From Sinonovacula constricta (Eukaryota > Mollusca > Bivalvia > Cardiida > Solecurtidae), in assembly GCA_007844125.1 (NCBI GenBank), contig CM017563.1:36823837-36887836 (forward strand): a DNA stretch of 64,000 bases. The letters run 5' to 3'. Made by a program: the position numbers and the translations under genes. This document shows, in pieces, positions 56,615-64,000 of the stretch. Numbering within the stretch: position 1 is the stretch's first letter; every line of letters begins with the position of its first letter. Below the pieces are notes generated by a model. The model saw only the letters and a program-made list of their open reading frames with translations, did no database searches and was not told the DNA's origin.

Positions 56615-57832
56615 AACACGTGGTTTAAATGTTTCATTTACGCGGGGTTATTTAATATATGGATATATAACTTTTCTATTGTACACACAATATATGCTTT
56701 ACGTCGAGCGTGTGTTAGAATACTTCCAGGTTAGGCTTTTAAAGATATATTGTATGTGAAATCAAGTTTTTATAATAAATTATAATCTATAATACCACGC
56801 AGATTGGTTTACATGAAAGAGTGCATACATATAAAAGCTTATCCAGCCCAGTGACTTAAAATGACGTGGGCGTGATCAAAGAGGCGATAATGGCATTTTA
56901 TTGATTTTTCTTCTATTCTTCCGCCAGAATCACGTTTTCAAACACAAGGTGGTTCAAACACAAAAAATGACCTGAAAAAATCTCTACAAAAGAACGAGAG
57001 TTATATGTTTGCTGAGGAATTGGCAGTTTGAACAAAACTTTAAAACATATACACGTGTAAATCTTATAATTTTTGTATGCATCTCATATCTAGTAATGTG
57101 TACGATGACGTGGTATACGGCTCAAGCACAATCACTGAAAGAAAGTAGCAAGTCAATACTCTGGCAAATTTAAGATAACAATAGGGACGACTTAATAAAG
57201 ACATTTAACCTTACCCTTGGAGTTAAAATGCAATGTTGTTGATGATATTTATAGACACTGAGCTGGGGTTCTTTGAAATGTGTATATATATTACATTTAC
57301 ATTGACATATATCTAGCTAAAATATTTGTCTTATTGTTTTGTTTCATTCTTTGAAGGATTTGTCCAGAATAAAATTAGACTTGCTTAATTAAACGATTTT
57401 ATTTCAGTGCGAACGTGTCACCATCACATAATAAATAACAATCCAGCTAATATTATGCTGTTTTAAAAATATCGTCGTCCAGACAATTTTAGTAATTAAA
57501 TTTATCGATATTAATACCGCTCTCCAGACGACAATAATAATTTCAGACTGAATACTTTTAAATGATAATACGATAGATACATTTCCCTTTAATTTTCTTT
57601 GAAAACCCAGTCACTTTTCAACTGAAAAACATTCAAGTCCTACTTTCGTTAACAAATAATTGAAACTACCTGCATTATGCGAATGTGCCAGGAATTACTT
57701 TAAAACTCAAACGTAGGAGGGCGAGGATCCGACCTACGTCACACAAAGTCTGATACAAACAAATATACCCTAGCCAAATATGTATAGATTGTGTGCAGTG
57801 ATTATGCAATGACTGCATTTCAAAGTTCTAAT

Positions 57833-57833
<1 letters not shown>
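56615..57833 (-). other. Segment inverted relative to block A (1.2 kb)
   Basis: It matches the reverse complement of 21,856-22,754, with about 230 bp extra in the middle (about 57,030-57,260) and a diverged left edge of roughly 60 bp. On the left only GATGTGTG remains where block A has a long TG array. On the right it ends in the CA array at 57,834. Confidence 0.88.
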
Positions 57834-57898
<65 letters not shown>

Positions 57899-57926
57899 CA
57901 CACAACCACAAACACACACACACACA
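57834..57926. repeat. (CA)n microsatellite joining the two inversion flanks (block B)
   Basis: CA units with AAAC and ACCAC interruptions. The left flank (TTCTAATGAC) is the reverse of the right flank of the TG array in block A. The right flank (ATACGCGCGCACATACCG) equals the right flank of the CA array in block A. The array is therefore a hybrid junction. Confidence 0.95.
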
Positions 57927-57939
57927 TACGCGCGCACAT

Positions 57940-58030
57940 ACCGTTTAAACAATTTCTCATGAAGACACTTGCATAACGCTTTTTTAAATTTTATATGCGT
58001 TGCTTTTACCATAGAACCTTGTCCCTTTTT
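57940..58030 (+). repeat. R4 repeat, tail fragment (block B)
   Basis: Counterpart of 22,900-23,015; includes GTTGCTTTTACCATAGAACC. Confidence 0.5.
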
Positions 58031-58420
58031 ATGTAAAATATCTGACCTTTATTTTTTTTTTCATAGTGAACGTAACTTTGGGTTAATGCAACATGTGGTT
58101 ATAAGCATAAATATGTCAACCAAAGACAGCAAATGTTGTCCGGAATGAGTTATGTCAGCCAGTCTAACGTAGCTAAGACAGAAATGTCATCGGGGACACC
58201 TAAAATAATTAAAAACTAGAGTAAATAAACTAAAAAATGAAAGCATTGAGCTAATGCCGATATGTATGTTAAAATTGACATTTAAATAACAAAACAAATA
58301 AATATATACTGGAAACATATTCCGCACTCCGGAAAACTAAAGTATCTACTATTATCAACAAATGCACGTCTTTCATGTAGAAAAATAACTAATTGCACAG
58401 CTCATTCAGCGAGAATGAGA

Positions 58421-58447
58421 CCCCACCCCCACCCCACCTCCCCTCCC
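58421..58447 (-). other. Potential G-quadruplex motif
   Basis: The plus strand is almost pure C with single A and double-base spacers. The minus strand therefore has five runs of three to five G, plus a GG, separated by one or two bases, within 27 bp, which satisfies the usual four-run G-quadruplex pattern. It lies in a segment unique to block B and is very unusual for this AT-rich window. Confidence 0.8.
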
Positions 58448-59017
58448 GTTAACCTTTGATCGGTACTAGAATCCGCGCGGTGAGGAAGCAAGAAACCATT
58501 ATGTTTTTGTAATGTTTTGTCAAGCGTTGTGAACAAAACACTAAAAAGAACTTATAAGGCATTAAAAGTTCAGTCAGATCTATCAGAATATCTAATATTG
58601 AAATTCATGATTTGCGACCTTACCTCAATGCTTGAACGCATGGATCAAACAATTACCGATCGATGTGTTGTCTCTTTTGGCTCGTTGCAGCTGGTGTGCC
58701 AGGAAAGTGTTCCGTTATGTAATCCAAGAGTTTTAATTCCGGTGATTAAAAGTACAATGGCCACTGACATGACTATCCTCACAGAATCATTGCTGTTTTT
58801 TTAAAGCGGTACTTTACATGTACACCTACGAATACATCTGATTTGCTGTTTGCAACAATTTTCACATGCAGAAGTCTGTAGCTATATATATATATATATT
58901 AATTTTGAAAGCCCTGAAAACATGTTCTGGTTTCCTTATTGACATCCAAAGTAAATATAAAAAGATATTCTTTGTTGTTGTTTGATTGTTACCCAAATTG
59001 CTAAGGTGAGAGTATCA

Positions 59018-59329
59018 CTAGTTCCAAAGTGTCCATATGGCACGCACGTTGTACACCAAGGAAATCACTTGGCCCTTAAATGCTGCTAAATTATAAAATT
59101 TATGACTAATAAACAATTGTTCCGTATGGACAGCCACGGTATTGAAAATCATATAACTGATTAAACTGCCTACCTTTCTTTTAAAATTGGAACCATAGTC
59201 AAAGCGTAAATTACCAACATCAAACCGACCTGGTTCCCGAAATTTACGGCAAAACATCTCCTTTGTAAGTCCACTGATGTACACACCAAAACATATCCTA
59301 GTATCAATGAAATTGCCAAAAGCTTCCAT
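59018..59329 (-). other. Open frame (103 codons) disrupted in block A; probably not a gene
   Basis: The frame from ATG at 59,329 gives 103 residues, including KEMFCRKFREPGRFDVGNLR. The block A counterpart (about 25,430-25,760) has a TAG at the codon aligned with Glu24, an extra codon, and two further stops. I count about 20 amino-acid-changing to 6 silent differences, the ratio expected without selection. No family is recognised. Confidence 0.15.
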
Positions 59330-59399
59330 AACTCGAAATAAGCCCAGACCGACGTGCCATATCCTAAAGCAACTTAATGCAATGGGTGTGTGACATTAG

Positions 59400-59510
59400 C
59401 CACATAGAGAAAACCTAACAGTAACGGCCTTGAAACGGACTGTCAGCGAAAGGACCGATTGAGAAGCATTAACTTGGTTTTTGGACCACTGTTAACTTGC
59501 CTTTTCGATT
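59400..59510 (-). repeat. R4 repeat, core fragment (block B)
   Basis: Counterpart of 25,840-25,950; same diverged core (complement of CAGTAACGGCCTTGAAACGG). Confidence 0.7.
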
Positions 59511-60325
59511 ACAATTGTTCATCGTAAAATGTCAAAAATAAAACAAGTGACCTTGTGACACTGATTCGCGTTTCCTGATTAGTACAGGTCTGGTGAACTG
59601 ATCTTTTTGGTACGAAGCCGAGGCAGATGGGTTATGTTAGTCTAAAAAGTTGTCAAACAACAGCCATTCTAAATATCAACTGCAACATCACATTTGCGCA
59701 ATGTACTTGTTGTTATAAAGGCTTTAAACATCAATTCTGAACTTATCGGCTTTATCCCCAGGTACAAGGAAAGTGATAAGGAAATAACTATTTAGGTTAT
59801 TAATGTGAACACCGATTTTCAACGGTGGTTGATAATGTTTAATATGTGTTTGGTCCAATTCTGTTCACATTTGTAAATTAAATTTCTTTGGCAATTCCTT
59901 TTATATACATCACTGCATCCTTATAAACATATCTTATGTAGGTATAGGAATACATTTTTTTTACTTTTGTTTTATTACATCTCACCGACGCAAGTATGGT
60001 AATATTGGTGACGTCTAGCTAATTTTTAGCGGAGGAAGAGCCTAAACTTACGCCTAGGTAGAATTTCAGGCGCACCGCATGTTAGCTGGAAAATATTCCC
60101 ACAATGAGGCTCTTACCTCTATAAAGTCTTGTGCAGTGATCGACCTAAATGCAATCAATAGTTTTGTTAATATAATTTTATTAAATCTAAAGAAACGTGA
60201 GATAAAAATTAATGACGGCATAAATGTTGTAAAGTGTAGCGAATAGGTTGACTTTCCAGCAGTTATATATCTGTACTTAGGTATTTAATGGAAACAAACA
60301 AGTTTGATCGTTTTGTTTATTTATA

Positions 60326-60511
60326 GGGACGCCGGTGGCAGAGTCCTACTTTGGCCGTTTGTAACAACTCTGACTTCCTTCTCCTTTACTACATGAGCTC
60401 AAGTCATTATAGGAACGAAAGTGGAAACGTCTTCCACTAAAACTGACCTGCGCTGTGGTGCGTCGTTAGCTTTGCCCAGACATTTGTCTGGTCTTGCTTA
60501 TCAACACTTGC
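60326..60511 (+). mobile_element. SINE S3, unusually conserved copy (block B)
   Basis: Counterpart of 28,063-28,248 with no gaps and six substitutions. The 400 bp just upstream in block A (27,645-28,045) is missing here, so a rearrangement boundary lies about 15 bp before the element. Confidence 0.75.
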
Positions 60512-61620
60512 TAACTAACGTTACAAGAACAAAATTGTGTCGCTGCCTTATGTAAGAGCCTTGCACATATATTGTTAAAAGGTGTACATACACTCTTACT
60601 TATTTTTTATTTAACTTTTATTTGTTTATATACATAAAAGTGATGCTTTAGCCATATTGTCAAAACATGTCATGAATACCTTAACCGATTACACAGTCCC
60701 TAATACATAGTGTTTTGACACTGGACACTGACCCCTACTAATATGGTAATGCAGTACAATGCTTTATTCGGTTTGTTGATCACCCATTCTTACAAGTATA
60801 TGATATACATATATTAGAATGCATTTAGTGATAGTATATTTAACATAAAGCTAGTATACTAAAATAAATGTCATTGCAATTAAGTTACATTTAATAACTC
60901 TCATGATTATTGCCAACACGGTGTGGGCGCATTTATCATGGCGTTAACTTTCATTCTTGACCACGTAAATGATATAAATATACAATTGCAAGAGACATTT
61001 GTTTAAAACAATTCTGAGAAAATCTACAACTATAGCACATTCAATTAAATAAACGTCTTTTAGCATTTGGATTAATGTAGTGTTTGCTTATTTTTAATGA
61101 CCAAAGTGGATTTCAGTTTTAACTTTACATCCACAGAGGATAGACGTGTGGACATCCTTGAGACATTAACATCTTCTTGCATAAAAAATTAGCAAGAGTC
61201 AGTATTAAATTGTAATAATGTCATTCTGCCTGTTGAACTACAAAAGGTGATATTGTTACTGAAAAGGACGAGACAGGTTCTTTATCTTTGAATGTTACAA
61301 ATACTCGTAGTTATATGTATAAGAATATAATAATCATAGTTACAAAAGACTGTTTTTTTGGGGAAGGGCTTTTCAAACAAAGATAAGAATACTTGTCATC
61401 CTTGGGCCTCGACATTATTTGTTCAAACAATAGTCCGTATCCACAATATGTGGCTGTTAACTGTACTAGTGGAAATGATGAACAAATGGAAATTACTACG
61501 ATGATGATTTGCCTGTGTAAGATACCTGATTGTTTGCACTTTTGCAGATCAACTCAAATGCCATGGAAACAAATATATTCGTATTTTCTTTAACCAACTA
61601 ATTATTTATTGGTGTTTACT

Positions 61621-61646
61621 GCTCTCTCTATCTCTCTCTCTTTCTC

Positions 61647-61705
<59 letters not shown>
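61621..61705. repeat. (CT)n microsatellite (block B)
   Basis: Counterpart of 29,439-29,532, with different interruptions. The plus-strand Ser-Leu open frame through it is a repeat artefact. Confidence 0.95.
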
Positions 61706-62663
61706 TAATACAATGTCTTGCCACAGTGGTTTTGTCTCTTTTTTCATTTATCTTGAATCGCTCCAATTATTTAACCTCTTTATATCTTGTAGACAAAAAA
61801 CCTGACAGGACTTAAGTGTAAAGGGCCCATGCAAAGCCAAAACACACTGAATATTTGTTGTTCAATTGAATCAGGGTCAATTTACGTGACATAGTGTTAG
61901 AAGAGTTTTAAAATAGTGATTTACCCCACAGCACCACTTTCTACAAACATCTATACTAAATAGTGTCATCAGTTTATTAAATAGCTAATGTAATATCATC
62001 GGAACTTTTTAAATAGAGCATTAACACATTCTTAATAAAGATATTAAGAATCTTGACACGAAGTTGTGCGTTTGTGTTAGAAGAATATTGTTAAGGCTAA
62101 TTGACCCCGACACAAATACTTAATACAACACTCTATATTTTTTATTATTTTATATATTATGAATGTATTGTCAATGTCAGTTTCTAATGAATTGGGAAAA
62201 GTGCATTACCAATGCACATTAGGAGTATACATTTGATATGACGATTTGACTGTTGAACGGAATTATCATTTTATTTAAACCTCTAGTGGGTGTTTTGGGG
62301 ACTAACTGTAAAAACATTCGTAAAATATCCGTTCCTTTTTCATTAAACGTGTCTTTGCGAGAAAATATATAACTATAATGTAATATTATTGCAACATATA
62401 GTAAACTTTAAAAAATGCACAGTACAATGTTATTCACATACCTGTCAAATATTTAATTAACAAGAAACCTGTCAGGATACATAATAAAACATTGCAAAAA
62501 CGAACAATCTGGGTGACGTCTTCACCATCAGAAACCCTCCTTCATGCGCGTCGCCTTGCGCCACCCACAGCGTTCTTTGTTTTAAAAGTGATTCTGAAAA
62601 GAAACATTAATTTCCCTTTGGACATACATAAAGAGTTTTGTTAAAAGTTATGTTAAATTAATC

Positions 62664-62702
62664 AGTTGTTGTTAATGTTGTTTTGTTGTTGTTGTTGTTT
62701 TT
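62664..62702. repeat. (TTG)n microsatellite (block B)
   Basis: GTT units with AAT and TTT interruptions; counterpart of 31,092-31,129. Confidence 0.85.
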
Positions 62703-63272
62703 GCTGTTTTTGTGTGTTATTGTTTTTGTTTTGTTTTAAAGGCATAAACACGCCAGCACTGTAAATAATGAAGTATAATTAGTTTATCTAATAGTACTAA
62801 TTAAAAGTATCATTGTATATGCCGATCGATAAGTATCTGTTTTTACTCTTTAAAAGTACTGTCTTCAAAAATAATATCAGAAAGTATTCTAAGATTTTGT
62901 TGATCTACATGTAACTATTCGTGAAGGTACTTAGAGCACTGAGTCTTACACTGCGCACAAATCTGTCAGCTCCACGAATCAGTTCGTGAATCATCGATGA
63001 TTCCCGATGTGACCAGGGTCTATCGTTTTGGAACTAATCAATACCAACAACGTTGCCATCATGTTTGTTTCTCTACAGCTGCGTGATGTTCTTGAAACCC
63101 GATTACTTAGTCGTGTTTGCTAGATTTCTTAACTTTCATAGTTAATCGTAGAAACAAGTTTAGTAATGACTTTACGACGGCATGTTGATGTTTACTACTG
63201 GTGTAATCAAACAGCTAGTTTTAAAGTTTATCAAAACTACAACAGCTTTGACGTCTTTTAAAGTAATATCAC

Positions 63273-64000
63273 GAATCCCTGTTTTGTGTACACGTATGAT
63301 AATTCGTATTGTTAAGCAAAAACATGCAATCTAAAAAAATGGGTCCATTTTTGTGTAATCAGTATCAGTCAATCTTTCGGAATGCTTATAATATATAACG
63401 AACCTGTCTTGCCTGTGTTTAACCTACACCATGATCGTAGGCGTGTGTAACTATCCTTTTTATTATTTTTTTGTGTTGTTTTGTTTTGTTGTTGTTTTGT
63501 TATTATTTTTTATTATTAAATGTAGCAAAGTCAAATCTCCGAGTAAGCGTCGAGTGTACTGTACTTTAACAATATTGGATTATATCACATATAGGAGAAA
63601 AGACAAAGTGCAAAAAAAACAACATTATTTACTTTTGTCAACAAGTTAGTTTCTTTGAAACAAAACATTTCAACCAGGGATTTAATATAATTTATCCAAC
63701 ATTTCGTGATGAGCAGGTCATAAGCATGTCATAAGCAGGTTATTCACAATTATTAAGCATACAATTAAGTAGTTTAAAACCAACAACAATTTACACATAG
63801 TGTCAGCTCAAATATATTTGAATAAATGGCTTCAGATGCACATCCCATACTCACCACCATTTGTATTACATATTGTCTGAATGTATCAAACATTTAATTT
63901 AATAACGTAACTAGTCTTTCATAAAACACATTTCAGATCCATTGACAAAATAACAATCTTAAAACCTCCGTACTCCACTGATAATTCGTGAGAATAAAAC
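63273..64000. other. Non-coding right flank
   Basis: Sequence after the end of block B. It has a T-rich low-complexity stretch with GTT units (63,459-63,518) and an imperfect short direct repeat near 63,716-63,740 (GGTCATAAGCATGTCATAAG, with CATAAGCA repeated). I see no gene. Confidence 0.5.

Larger units (their letters stand above)
44775..63272 (+). repeat. Segmental duplication, block B (18.5 kb)
   Basis: This is the direct, collinear counterpart of block A (8,404-31,697); anchors are given there. It is 4.8 kb shorter, mostly because seven segments of A have no match here. Segments found only here: a SINE at 47,341-47,638, about 52,780-52,925, about 57,030-57,260, 58,396-58,680 and about 59,765-59,820. 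The segment 56,615-57,833 is inverted relative to A. No gene is seen in either copy. Confidence 0.92.

Noticed and set aside
59018..59329. 103-codon frame with a protein-like look, as a functional gene
   Set aside because: The block A copy has stops and an indel, and the changes are about 20 replacement to 6 silent. Kept only as a low-confidence feature.

Overview
This window looks like gene-poor animal nuclear DNA, probably from a bivalve or other lophotrochozoan. The evidence is an AT-rich background (GC about one third by eye), many long CA/TG, AT, TAA and CT microsatellites, several families of short tRNA-derived retroposons (SINEs), and no bacterial-style gene packing. The taxon is an inference from style only. 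I see no protein-coding gene, rRNA gene or functional tRNA gene that I can defend. The longest open frames (60-139 codons) behave like chance frames in AT-rich or simple-repeat DNA.

The main structure is a large direct segmental duplication. Block A (about 8,404-31,697, 23.3 kb) and block B (about 44,775-63,272, 18.5 kb) are collinear along their whole length, starting 36.37 kb apart. In the stretches I aligned by eye they are roughly 85-97% identical. They differ by many indels: segments of about 90 to 1,700 bp found only in A, smaller segments found only in B, minisatellite copy-number changes, one SINE (47,341-47,638) present only in B, and one internal segment (A 21,856-22,754; B 56,615-57,833) that lies in opposite orientation. 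The breakpoints of that inversion fall in oppositely oriented TG and CA microsatellites.

Outside the duplication there is a pair of inverted arms of about 2 kb (3,140-5,195 and 38,046-39,880). There is also a four-copy dispersed repeat (near 1.6, 10.8, 36.5 and 47.1 kb) and an unclassified interspersed repeat of up to about 370 bp, called R4 here, with a conserved core carrying a perfect 7-bp dyad. Two short stretches stand out against the AT-rich background: 37,560-38,045, which abuts the right inverted arm, and 41,340-41,900, with a 69-codon open frame and a CpG-richer patch.

Layout: 0-8.4 kb is left flank with a TAA repeat, two SINEs with target-site duplications and inverted arm L. 8.4-31.7 kb is block A. 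31.7-44.8 kb is the spacer with long AT and TG repeats, the GC-rich island, inverted arm R and the CpG-richer patch. 44.8-63.3 kb is block B. 63.3-64 kb is right flank. Nothing here works as an operon or gene cluster; the interest is in genome dynamics. All alignments were done by eye, so boundaries carry an uncertainty of about 10-50 bp unless a target-site duplication fixes them.
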